Notes under the pieces: model-generated
The model's database searches: none
Seen by the model: the letters and a program-made list of their open reading frames with translations, nothing else
What the model was told of the DNA's origin: nothing
Assembly: GCA_001515955.1 (NCBI GenBank)
Contig: LOES01000026.1
Location: 1 to 42,420 of the forward strand
DNA: 42,420 bases
From: Clostridia bacterium BRH_c25
GTDB taxonomy: Bacteria; Bacillota_A; Clostridia; Lutisporales; Lutisporaceae
Direction of reading: 5' to 3'
Translations under genes and position numbers: made by a program
Shown here: positions 15,042 through 22,483 of the stretch, piece after piece
Layout of the letters: every line of letters starts with the position of its first letter
Position numbering within the stretch: the first letter of the stretch is position 1

Positions 15042-15590
15042 ATGTCATTAGTTATATTGGACGCAATGGAAGCAGGGAACGGGATTTCAAATAAGCTGAA
15101 AGAGGAGCTGCTGCAGGCAGGCAAAGAGTTTTCATACTTTGAGCTTAGGGATATGAACATTCTGCCTTGCAGGTCCTGTGGGGCATGTGGATTTAAATCT
15201 CCCGGCAAATGTGTGCTAAAGGATGATTCCCATGAAATATTACGGGCCATAGCAAGGGGCAATACCCTTGTAATGCTTACAAACATAAGGTTTGGAGGAT
15301 ATAATTACACACTTAAGAAAGCTGTGGATAAATTTATGAATCTATGTCTTCCTTCATATACGGTAGAACATGAGCATCTTCTGCATCCTAACCGTTATGG
15401 CAGCAAATTCATCGTTGGCATCGGAGTGCACGGAGGGGATTCAAAGGATCAGGAAAACTGCTTCAAGAGGTTGGTAGAGAATAATGCATTCAATCTGCAA
15501 TCGGAATATAGGACACTTATATTGAAGCCTTCTGAAGATATGGAGAATGTGAAACAGGAAATAAACAGTATGATCAGGGAGGTGTGCTGA
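15042..15590 (+). CDS. Iron-sulfur flavoprotein-like NAD(P)H-dependent FMN reductase family protein
   Basis: This 182-aa flavodoxin-fold protein would bind FMN and probably a 4Fe-4S cluster. The motif CRSCGACGFKSPGKC gives C-x2-C-x2-C-x7-C at about residues 44-58, the compact cluster motif of Isf-type iron-sulfur flavoproteins. FMN-site features include the loop TNIRFGGYNYTLKKAVDKF, corresponding to the usual P-x-Y-x-G-x-x-S-x-x-L-K segment. The N-terminus is shortened and lacks the typical G-S-x-R phosphate loop, which is unusual. GGAGG precedes the ATG. The next gene's ribosome site overlaps its end. A small redox reaction, possibly electron transfer or detoxification, is inferred. Confidence 0.75.
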   Translation: MSLVILDAMEAGNGISNKLKEELLQAGKEFSYFELRDMNILPCRSCGACGFKSPGKCVLKDDSHEILRAIARGNTLVMLTNIRFGGYNYTLKKAVDKFMNLCLPSYTVEHEHLLHPNRYGSKFIVGIGVHGGDSKDQENCFKRLVENNAFNLQSEYRTLILKPSEDMENVKQEINSMIREVC

Positions 15591-15592
15591 TT

Positions 15593-16264
15593 ATGGGTAA
15601 TAAAAGACTACTCTTGCTCAATGGAAGCTCAAGGAAAAAAGGGACCTCCTACAGCTTTTCCAGGACGATAAAGCTACTTGCAGAGGCTTCGGGAAATAAA
15701 GCTGAAATCATTCATATAATTGACTACTTTGACGGCAAGGAGAATTTCGATTCCTTGAGGGAGCTTATATCTCAAAACGATATCATAGCTATGATAGCCC
15801 CTTTATATTCAGATACACTGCCCTGCTTTGATATCTGGCTCTTGGAGAAGCTGGCGGATGAGTGCGGCAATGATCTGAAAGGCAAGAGCTTCTTCGCAGT
15901 CGGTCAGTGCGGATTCCCGGATATAACCAGGATAGAGCCGCTGCTTGACAGCTGCAGGTTATTTGCCGGGGAGACAGGGATGAACTGGCTGGGAGGATTG
16001 GCTTACGGCGGAGGTGCCATGCTGAATGGAGCCTTGCTGGAGGAGTTGGGTAAAAAGGGGGAGAACATCACCTTGGGCTTTAAGCTTGCACTTCAGGAAA
16101 TACTTCAGGATAAAAAAATACCCTCCAAATCCCAGGAGCTGATAACAATAAAAATCCCAAAGCTTTTATACCGGCCATTGGCAGCGTACCTGAACAATAA
16201 CGCCAGAAAGCAGGCCCGTGAGGCCGGGAATGTAGACTATGCAAGGAAGATCTATTTGGAATAG
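15593..16264 (+). CDS. Flavodoxin-fold NAD(P)H-dependent oxidoreductase
   Basis: This 223-aa protein has the classical phosphate-binding loop LLLNGSSRKKGTSYSFSRTI at its N-terminus, so it should bind FMN. IAPLYSDTLPCFDIWLLEKL corresponds to the second flavin loop. The C-terminal 60 residues contain a basic, amphipathic helix (NNNARKQAREAGN) and are longer than in basic FMN reductases. ATG 15593 is chosen from GGAGGTG at 15579-15585; the upstream GTG 15584 lies within that site. It forms a pair with the Isf-like gene, and only it carries the standard phosphate loop. The two may act as a heterodimer or in sequence. It ends 10 bases from the convergent PTS gene. Confidence 0.75.
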   Translation: MGNKRLLLLNGSSRKKGTSYSFSRTIKLLAEASGNKAEIIHIIDYFDGKENFDSLRELISQNDIIAMIAPLYSDTLPCFDIWLLEKLADECGNDLKGKSFFAVGQCGFPDITRIEPLLDSCRLFAGETGMNWLGGLAYGGGAMLNGALLEELGKKGENITLGFKLALQEILQDKKIPSKSQELITIKIPKLLYRPLAAYLNNNARKQAREAGNVDYARKIYLE

Positions 16265-16274
16265 ACCTTCTTAA

Positions 16275-17297
16275 CTATACGTCAAGCTTCATATCTCCAA
16301 GCTTGATCCAGCCTTTTTTACGCATGTATTCCGAGACGAACAGGGTTATCACTGCCGGTGCAAGGAAATGAAGTCCAAGAATCAAAGGCAGAGAAGCGGC
16401 TCCCATAGTTTCTACAGTGGCGAATTGTCCTACCAGACCGCTGGTACCCATACCTGCACCTACAGAGCTATTCCGCATCCTGAATACTGCGGAGGCCACA
16501 GGTCCAAGAACAGCACTGGCTATGGTAGGCGGTACCCAAATAAGGGGATTTTTCACGATATTAGGAACCTGCAGCATGGAGGTTCCAAGCCCTTGGGCAA
16601 CCAATCCCCCAAGCTTGTTTTCCCTGTAGCCGGCAACCGCAAAGCCTATCATCTGAGCACAGCAGCCTACAGTTGCAGCTCCTGCGGCAAGCCCGTCCAG
16701 CTTCAAGGAAATTGCCAAAGCGGCACTGCTTATTGGAAGGGTCAATACCATACCCATTATGGTAGAAACCAATATTCCCATAGGGATAGGCTGCAACTCG
16801 GTTGTATAGTTGACCATTTGCCCCAGAGCTGTCATCAGAGATGACATGAAGGGGCTTACAAAGATGCTGGTGAGTCCTCCTGCGATAATTGTAGCAGCAG
16901 GAACCAGAATGATATTGAGCTTGGTTTTCCCATGTACCAGCTTTCCTACTTCTGCACCAATCAGAGCTGCAAATAAAGCTCCAACAGGCTCTCCTATTTT
17001 TATAGCATATGTACCTGTGGAAGCCAGCAGCAAGGTCTGTGCTCCAAGTGCCCCGGTGACTAGCGAAGAGAATACGGATAATACAGGAGCTTTAACACCA
17101 TATGCCACTGCTGCTCCTATAGCAGGTCCCATCATAAGCTGAGCAATATTTCCGAAGCCTACGAGTATAGGAATTCCCAGCTTTTCTCCAATCTGCTTTA
17201 GAATCAGACCTATTATAAGGGAGGAGAAAAGACCTTGGGCCATGAAGTTCAGTACATTTATCAAGTATTCCTGAAAATTGAATTTCTTTTTTTCCAT
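16275..17297 (-). CDS. Orphan PTS sugar transporter subunit IIC-like protein
   Basis: This 340-aa polytopic membrane protein matches the PTS_EIIC_2 family. It has eight to ten hydrophobic segments and very Gly/Ala-rich stretches such as GPAIGAAVAYGVKAPVLSVF, KIGEPVGALFAALIGAEVGK and SSVGAGMGTSGLVGQ. The C-terminus is basic (MRKKGWIKLGD). No IIA, IIB or HPr gene lies nearby, so it either borrows these domains or works as a phosphotransferase-independent carrier. The start ATG has only a weak GGGGCG ribosome site. The sugar cannot be predicted. It follows the CofE-like gene in the same orientation, but a terminator lies between them. Confidence 0.75.
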   Translation of the reverse strand: MEKKKFNFQEYLINVLNFMAQGLFSSLIIGLILKQIGEKLGIPILVGFGNIAQLMMGPAIGAAVAYGVKAPVLSVFSSLVTGALGAQTLLLASTGTYAIKIGEPVGALFAALIGAEVGKLVHGKTKLNIILVPAATIIAGGLTSIFVSPFMSSLMTALGQMVNYTTELQPIPMGILVSTIMGMVLTLPISSAALAISLKLDGLAAGAATVGCCAQMIGFAVAGYRENKLGGLVAQGLGTSMLQVPNIVKNPLIWVPPTIASAVLGPVASAVFRMRNSSVGAGMGTSGLVGQFATVETMGAASLPLILGLHFLAPAVITLFVSEYMRKKGWIKLGDMKLDV

Positions 17298-17402
17298 AGT
17301 ATCGCCCCGTTTAATAAGGTATTAATTAAAGAATACCCATATTTTATACAAAAATGTATATGAATATATTATGAATCAAAGTTATTATCAAGTAAAGCTA
17401 TA

Positions 17403-17432
17403 AAATGGAAAAAGAGGTTGAAGCAACCTCTT
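17403..17432 (-). terminator. Terminator of the CofE-like gene
   Basis: AAGAGGTTG/CAACCTCTT (17412-17420 and 17424-17432) with a 3-base loop is followed on the minus strand by CTTTTTCC. It ends the CofE-like transcript before the PTS gene. Confidence 0.8.
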
Positions 17433-17438
17433 CTAATT

Positions 17439-18629
17439 CTACTTTGTATAATTATCGAAGTAACTCTGGATGTATATGATAGGTGTGCCTTTATCTCCGC
17501 TGCCGGAGGTCAGATCACAAAGAGAACCTATAAGATCTGTAAGCCTTCTGGGGGTGGTTCCCTGTGCTTCCATGCTGCCTACAAGGTCTGACTCCTTATT
17601 CCTTATATACTCAGAGACAGCCTTCTTAAGCTCTTCCCCTTTTAAACCGGCAAAGTTGTTATCCGCAATATATTTTAACTTGATTTCATTAGGTGTACCT
17701 TCGAGACCTGAGGTGTAAGCCGGGGATACAACAGGATCTGCAAGCTCCCATATCTTGCCCACGGGGTCCTTGAATGCCCCATCACCGTAGATCATAACTT
17801 CAACCGTCTTGCCGGTCTTTTCTTTAAGCATGCTTTGAATGTTGTCAACAATAGGCTGGCAATTGCGTGGAAAAAGCTTGACACTTTCTTCTGTTGCCTT
17901 GTTGGAGCCCAACAGACCATAGGTTTCGTTGCAGCCGCTGCCGTCAATAGATGCCGTCATAATATCATCGAGACTATACACCTTTTCCCCTCCATTTGCT
18001 TTCAGGATTCTCTTTGTTCTGGCCCTTGTGTGAATATCGCAAGCAAGCACATTCTTTGTATATTTCAGAATTGTAGCGGGATTGTTTGAAAACACTATCT
18101 CACATTCAGCTCCACATTCTACAATCAAGGATTTATAGTAATCGATATAATCAACACCGGTAAAAGGATGTTTGCTATAACCGAAATAGCTCCGGAAATC
18201 CTTTTCGGTCAGGACATCTGTCCAAGGGTTCACACCTTTTGCGTCAAGATCATCGATATCCACTAATTGATTTCCTACTTCGTCAGCGGGATAGCTGAAC
18301 ATCAGAACGATTTTTCCAGCTCCTTTTGCAATGCCTCCAAGACACACAGCAAAGCGGTTGCGGCTTAGGATAGGGAATATCACGCCGATGGTGTCCTCTC
18401 CGAATTTGACTTTAACATCTTTTGCAATTGCTTCAGTTGTTGCATAGTTTCCTTGAGCGCGGGCAACCACTGATTCGGTTACAGCAACAATATCCTTGTC
18501 ATTAATATGCAAGCCCTCTATTTCGCAGGCTTTCAATACAGTATCCACAGCAATTTCCGCTATATTATCCCCTTGCCTTATAATAGGAGCACGAAGACCT
18601 CTTGAAACGGTACCTGTTATTCTCTCCAT
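17439..18629 (-). CDS. Coenzyme F420-0:L-glutamate ligase-like protein (CofE family)
   Basis: This 396-aa protein resembles the F420_ligase (PF01996) family, whose archetype CofE/FbiB adds glutamates to the F420 precursor. Visible features are DIVAVTESVVARAQGNYA in the N-terminal quarter, FPILSRNRFAVCLGGIAKG, and YGDGAFKDPVGKIWELADPVVSPAYTSG near residue 290. At 396 aa it is longer than archaeal CofE (about 250). Nothing else for F420 synthesis is visible in this window, and many Clostridia carry such a gene without known F420. It may amidate another acid with an amino acid. GGGGGAG precedes the ATG. A LysR regulator is divergently transcribed, which suggests metabolic control of this gene. 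Confidence 0.78.
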   Translation of the reverse strand: MERITGTVSRGLRAPIIRQGDNIAEIAVDTVLKACEIEGLHINDKDIVAVTESVVARAQGNYATTEAIAKDVKVKFGEDTIGVIFPILSRNRFAVCLGGIAKGAGKIVLMFSYPADEVGNQLVDIDDLDAKGVNPWTDVLTEKDFRSYFGYSKHPFTGVDYIDYYKSLIVECGAECEIVFSNNPATILKYTKNVLACDIHTRARTKRILKANGGEKVYSLDDIMTASIDGSGCNETYGLLGSNKATEESVKLFPRNCQPIVDNIQSMLKEKTGKTVEVMIYGDGAFKDPVGKIWELADPVVSPAYTSGLEGTPNEIKLKYIADNNFAGLKGEELKKAVSEYIRNKESDLVGSMEAQGTTPRRLTDLIGSLCDLTSGSGDKGTPIIYIQSYFDNYTK

Positions 18630-18680
18630 TCAAATCTCCCCCTTAAGTGATTTTGATATTATATATTATTCTACTCTTGT

Positions 18681-18709
18681 ACTATACATCAGCATGTGAT
18701 ATAAGTAAA
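18681..18709 (-). promoter_or_regulatory. Promoter of the CofE-like gene
   Basis: On the minus strand, TTTACT (18709-18704), 17-base spacer, TATAGT (18686-18681). It lies in the shared intergenic region with the LysR gene, where LysR proteins typically bind. Confidence 0.5.
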
Positions 18710-18749
18710 ATAAATATGTGCTATGGTAGCTATAAGGAGTAATTATACG

Positions 18750-19637
18750 ATGGTAAAACTGGATTTGTACAGGGTATTCTGTGAAGTAGCAAAATCTCAG
18801 AGCTTTTCAAAAGCCGCAGTAGCACTTTATATGACACAGCCGGCCGTAAGTCAGGCAATAATGCAGCTTGAAAGAGAACTTGAGATGCGTCTTTTTACAC
18901 GGACGCCCAAGGGCGTAGTGCTTACAAATGAGGGGAAGCTATTGTTTGAATATATCAGTTCAGCTATGAACCTGATCAATACAGGAGAAAAAAAGCTTGC
19001 GGAAATTAAGAATCTAATGGCAGGGGAACTGAGAATAGGTGTAGGAGATACGATTTCGCGTTATTTTTTGCTGCCGTATTTGGAAAAATTTCATAATCTC
19101 CATTCGAATATTAAGTTGAAAATCTTTAATGGTACGACAATAGAGCTTTGTGCCATGTTAAAATCAGGAGAAATTGATATTGAAATATGCAATTTGCCTA
19201 TAGAGGACACGGCTTTGGAAATAGTAAAATGTATGGAGGTTCATGATATTTTTGTTTGTGGGGAAATGTATAAGGATAGGACTTCAATACCTATGAGTTT
19301 TGAGGATATAGCGGGGTTTCCACTGATATTCCTTGAAACCAGATCGAATTCAAGACAGTACGTAGAAAGATATATGCTGTCAAAAGGGGTCAGCATTAAG
19401 CCGGAGATTGAACTTGGATCCCATGAACTGCTTTTGGAATTTGCAAAGATCAATCTGGGCATATCCTGTGTAATCAAAGAATTTTCCCTTGAGTATCTTA
19501 AGAATGGGGTATTGCATGAAATAGAGCTGATCGATGAAATTCCTGCAAGAAGTATTGGAATATGTTCTTTAAAGAGTATACCCCTTTCACCTGCTTCATC
19601 AAGCTTTGTTGCTGCTTTGGAATTGGAGTATACTTAG
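18750..19637 (+). CDS. LysR family transcriptional regulator
   Basis: This 295-aa protein has the standard N-terminal winged helix (LDLYRVFCEVAKSQSFSKAA and TQPAVSQAIMQLERELEMRL) followed by a periplasmic-binding-like effector domain from about residue 90 (GELRIGVGDTISRYFLLPYL). ATG 18750 is used because AAGGAG lies ten bases before it; an upstream ATG at 18723 has no site. It is divergent from the CofE-like gene and shares about 120 bases of intergenic DNA with it, the usual LysR arrangement. Its ligand is unknown. A terminator follows. Regulation of the CofE-like gene is inferred from position. Confidence 0.88.
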   Translation: MVKLDLYRVFCEVAKSQSFSKAAVALYMTQPAVSQAIMQLERELEMRLFTRTPKGVVLTNEGKLLFEYISSAMNLINTGEKKLAEIKNLMAGELRIGVGDTISRYFLLPYLEKFHNLHSNIKLKIFNGTTIELCAMLKSGEIDIEICNLPIEDTALEIVKCMEVHDIFVCGEMYKDRTSIPMSFEDIAGFPLIFLETRSNSRQYVERYMLSKGVSIKPEIELGSHELLLEFAKINLGISCVIKEFSLEYLKNGVLHEIELIDEIPARSIGICSLKSIPLSPASSSFVAALELEYT

Positions 19638-19693
19638 TAATGATAAAAACCACCATATGAGAGTTTTACATGCTATAAAGATATAAGTATCAT

Positions 19694-19739
19694 ACCAGGT
19701 ATTGAGCTCGAGTTTGTCCGATACCTGGTTTTCGATTTT
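19694..19739 (+). terminator. Terminator of the LysR gene
   Basis: ACCAGGTAT (19694-19702) pairs with ATACCTGGT (19721-19729), followed by TTTCGATTTTTT. Confidence 0.8.
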
Positions 19740-19770
19740 TTGGAATGGTTATAATAGCATAACAAGCCTA

Positions 19771-19799
19771 TTGACAAATAATAATATAAAAACTATAAT
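19771..19799 (+). promoter_or_regulatory. Consensus promoter of the MarR-ABC exporter operon
   Basis: TTGACA (19771-19776), 17-base spacer, TATAAT (19794-19799). Confidence 0.8.
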
Positions 19800-19803
19800 A
19801 TAG

Positions 19804-19846
19804 TTCGTATACGAAATATATATATACGAATATTTTCGAAACGAAA
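19804..19846. promoter_or_regulatory. Candidate MarR operator cluster (TTCG/CGAA)
   Basis: TTCGTATACGAA (19804-19815) is a perfect 12-bp palindrome five bases after the -10 box. It is followed by ACGAATATTTTCGAA and a further ACGAA. The TTCG and CGAA half-sites recur over 40 bases around the transcription start, which suits cooperative binding by the MarR protein encoded just downstream. Confidence 0.6.
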
Positions 19847-19871
19847 TAATATTAAAGAAGGTGTAACACCG

Positions 19872-20318
19872 ATGGATGAAACAAGTAATGGCCTTAAAGT
19901 ATTAAGAGTATTGAAACGTGTGAAGCATTCCATAAAGCAGAATGTGATGCAGCATTTCAAGGAAATGCAGCTGACAGCACCTCAGGGTATGGTGATAGGA
20001 ATCCTGGGCCACTATGGGAGAATGAAGGTCAGTGATCTGAGTGAAAAGCTGGGATTGTCCAACAGCACTGTGTCAGGTATTGTTGATAGATTGGAAAAGC
20101 AAGGTCTGGTTGAAAGAATCAGAAGTGGAGAAGATAGAAGAGTGGTTTATGTCAGTATGACTGCAAATTTCAGCAAAACCGCACAGGAGCATTTCGGTGA
20201 AGTCGAAAGAATGCTTGAGAATATAATGAGTAAGGCCACTCCGGAGGAACTTGATATAATACTTAGCGGATTGGAAACACTGGAAAAACTAATGGACAAC
20301 CAGAAGGAACAATTATAA
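19872..20318 (+). CDS. MarR family transcriptional regulator (ABC exporter operon)
   Basis: This 148-aa MarR protein has dimerisation helices at both ends and a winged helix in the middle (GRMKVSDLSEKLGLSNSTVS, then GIVDRLEKQGLVERIRSGED and the wing RRVVYVSM). ATG 19872 follows AGAAGGTGT. It is the first gene of an operon with two ABC exporter halves, starting 20 bases later, and its promoter carries TTCG/CGAA palindromes. It most likely represses the exporter until a drug-like ligand binds. It is not closely related to the MarR protein at 14551, and its operator differs. Confidence 0.9.
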   Translation: MDETSNGLKVLRVLKRVKHSIKQNVMQHFKEMQLTAPQGMVIGILGHYGRMKVSDLSEKLGLSNSTVSGIVDRLEKQGLVERIRSGEDRRVVYVSMTANFSKTAQEHFGEVERMLENIMSKATPEELDIILSGLETLEKLMDNQKEQL

Positions 20319-20338
20319 TACGAGAGGTAGATATAGAT

Positions 20339-22483
20339 ATGGTAAAACTAGCAAAATATTTGAAGCCTTATACTGCAATTATCCTTGCTGCCATACTCCT
20401 GCTCTTTGTGCAGGCTATAAGCGACCTGTCACTGCCTGACTATATGTCCAATATAGTAAACAAGGGCATCCAGCAGGGGGGTATTGAGAATGCGGTGCCA
20501 ATGGCTGTACGGCAAAGTACTATGGAAAAGCTGGTACCATTCATTGATAAAGAGGATAGGGAAAAGGTTGCTGCCAGTTATACATTGATTGATAAAACAA
20601 GTCAGGATTATGGAATGTATCTGGATAAATATCCGAAATTGGAAGAAGAACCTGTTTATGTTCTTAAGAATATTGACAACTCACAACTTGACAAGCTTAA
20701 TCCTATAATGGGCAAGGCATTACTGGCTGTTTCGGGTATGGAAAAAATAAAAGCAGGAGCGAAGAATACGCTAATACCATCTAATAACATAAAAATCCCG
20801 TTTGCAGTATTGGATGACAAAATGATAATCCAGTCGGCAGCAGGTCTGGTCAAGGCCGAATATATTGCCCTCGGTATGGATACCGGCAAAATCCAGAGCA
20901 GTTATATAACCGGAACGGGAATAATTATGCTTCTGATATCCCTGCTTGGCGGAATAAGCTCCGTATTGGTAGGACTACTGGCGGCCAGGGCAGCGGCAGG
21001 CTTGTCACGGGATTTGCGCAGAGATGTATTTGCAAAAGTAGAAGGCTTCTCAAATACAGAGTTTGATAAATTCTCTACTGCTTCACTTATAACAAGGACA
21101 ACAAATGATGTTACCCAGATTCAGATGCTTGTTATTATTATGATCAGAATGGTGATATATGCGCCGATAATGGGAGTAGGAGGGGTTCTCAAAGCTATAG
21201 CGAAAAGTGCCTCCATGTCATGGATTATTGCATTGGCAGTTCTGGTGCTTTTAGGCTTGATTCTGGTTGTATTTGCAATTGCACTGCCAAAGTTCAAGCT
21301 GATTCAGAAGCTCGTAGACAGGCTAAATCTGGTTACCCGTGAAAACCTTTCGGGTATGATGGTTATAAGGGCTTTTAACACACAGGACTTCGAAGAAAAA
21401 AGGTTTGACAAGGCGAACAGGGATCTTACGAGTACCAACCTGTTCGTAAACCGTGTAATGGTGTTCATGATGCCTGCTATGATGCTTATAATGAACGGCA
21501 TTACCTTGCTCATTGTATGGGTAGGGGCACAGCGGATTGAAAGCTCAGGTATGCAGGTAGGTGACATGATGGCGTTCATGCAGTATGGAATGCAGATTAT
21601 GTTTGCATTCCTTATGATGTCCATGATGTTTATCATGATACCAAGGGCATCTGTATCTGCACAGAGGATTGCCGAAGTGCTGGAAACAAAGCTTGAAATT
21701 TTAGATCCGAAGGAGCCTGAGCATTTTGCCAGGAGTATAAAAGGTGTTGTAGAATTCAGAGATGTTACCTTCAGATATCCCGGTGCAGAGGCAGATGTGC
21801 TTAAGAATATAAGCTTTAAAGCCTTTCCCGGGCAGACCACTGCTGTTATAGGCTCTACAGGCTCAGGGAAAACAACTCTTGTCAACTTGATCCCCCGCTT
21901 CTATGATGTGACAGGAGGCGCTGTTCTTATTGATGATATTGATGTAAAGGCTGCAGAGCAGAAGGAGCTTCGTGAGAAAATCGGCTACGTGCCTCAGAAA
22001 GCTTTTTTGTTCAGCGGGACAATTGAATCAAACTTGAAATATGCCAATGAAGGAGCATCAGAGGAGGACTTGAAAAAAGCCATAGAAATTGCTCAAGTTG
22101 AGGATTTTATAAATGAAAAGCAGGAGGGTATGGGAAGGGAAATTTCCCAGGGAGGAGCAAATGTATCCGGAGGACAGAAGCAGAGGCTGTCAATTGCCCG
22201 TGCTCTGGTGAAGAAACCCGAAATATATATCTTTGACGACAGCTTCTCAGCTCTTGACTTTAGGACTGATGCCGCCCTCAGAAGGGAGCTTAAGGCTCAG
22301 ACCGGTTCAAGTACAATGCTGATAGTTGCACAGCGTATTTCAACCATTATAAACGCTGAACAGATAATAGTCCTGGATAATGGAAGGGTTGTAGGCATAG
22401 GCACCCATAAGGAGCTCATGGAAAACTGCAGTACCTACCAGGAAATCGCTTTATCGCAGCTTTCAAGGGAGGAATTGGCATGA
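20339..22483 (+). CDS. Heterodimeric ABC exporter subunit with degenerate ATP site
   Basis: This 714-aa half-transporter has six membrane helices and a C-terminal ATPase. A long extracellular insertion of about 150 residues lies between helix 1 and helix 2 (about residues 35-190), as in some clostridial exporters of the YfiB kind. The ATPase has Walker A GSTGSGKT and signature VSGGQKQR, but Walker B reads FDDSFSALD with Asp in place of catalytic Glu, and the switch residue is Gln (VAQRISTI) rather than His. These changes mark the degenerate-site subunit of TM287/288- or BmrCD-type heterodimers. It overlaps the next start codon by four bases. The substrate is unknown; multidrug export is likely. 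Confidence 0.9.
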   Translation: MVKLAKYLKPYTAIILAAILLLFVQAISDLSLPDYMSNIVNKGIQQGGIENAVPMAVRQSTMEKLVPFIDKEDREKVAASYTLIDKTSQDYGMYLDKYPKLEEEPVYVLKNIDNSQLDKLNPIMGKALLAVSGMEKIKAGAKNTLIPSNNIKIPFAVLDDKMIIQSAAGLVKAEYIALGMDTGKIQSSYITGTGIIMLLISLLGGISSVLVGLLAARAAAGLSRDLRRDVFAKVEGFSNTEFDKFSTASLITRTTNDVTQIQMLVIIMIRMVIYAPIMGVGGVLKAIAKSASMSWIIALAVLVLLGLILVVFAIALPKFKLIQKLVDRLNLVTRENLSGMMVIRAFNTQDFEEKRFDKANRDLTSTNLFVNRVMVFMMPAMMLIMNGITLLIVWVGAQRIESSGMQVGDMMAFMQYGMQIMFAFLMMSMMFIMIPRASVSAQRIAEVLETKLEILDPKEPEHFARSIKGVVEFRDVTFRYPGAEADVLKNISFKAFPGQTTAVIGSTGSGKTTLVNLIPRFYDVTGGAVLIDDIDVKAAEQKELREKIGYVPQKAFLFSGTIESNLKYANEGASEEDLKKAIEIAQVEDFINEKQEGMGREISQGGANVSGGQKQRLSIARALVKKPEIYIFDDSFSALDFRTDAALRRELKAQTGSSTMLIVAQRISTIINAEQIIVLDNGRVVGIGTHKELMENCSTYQEIALSQLSREELA

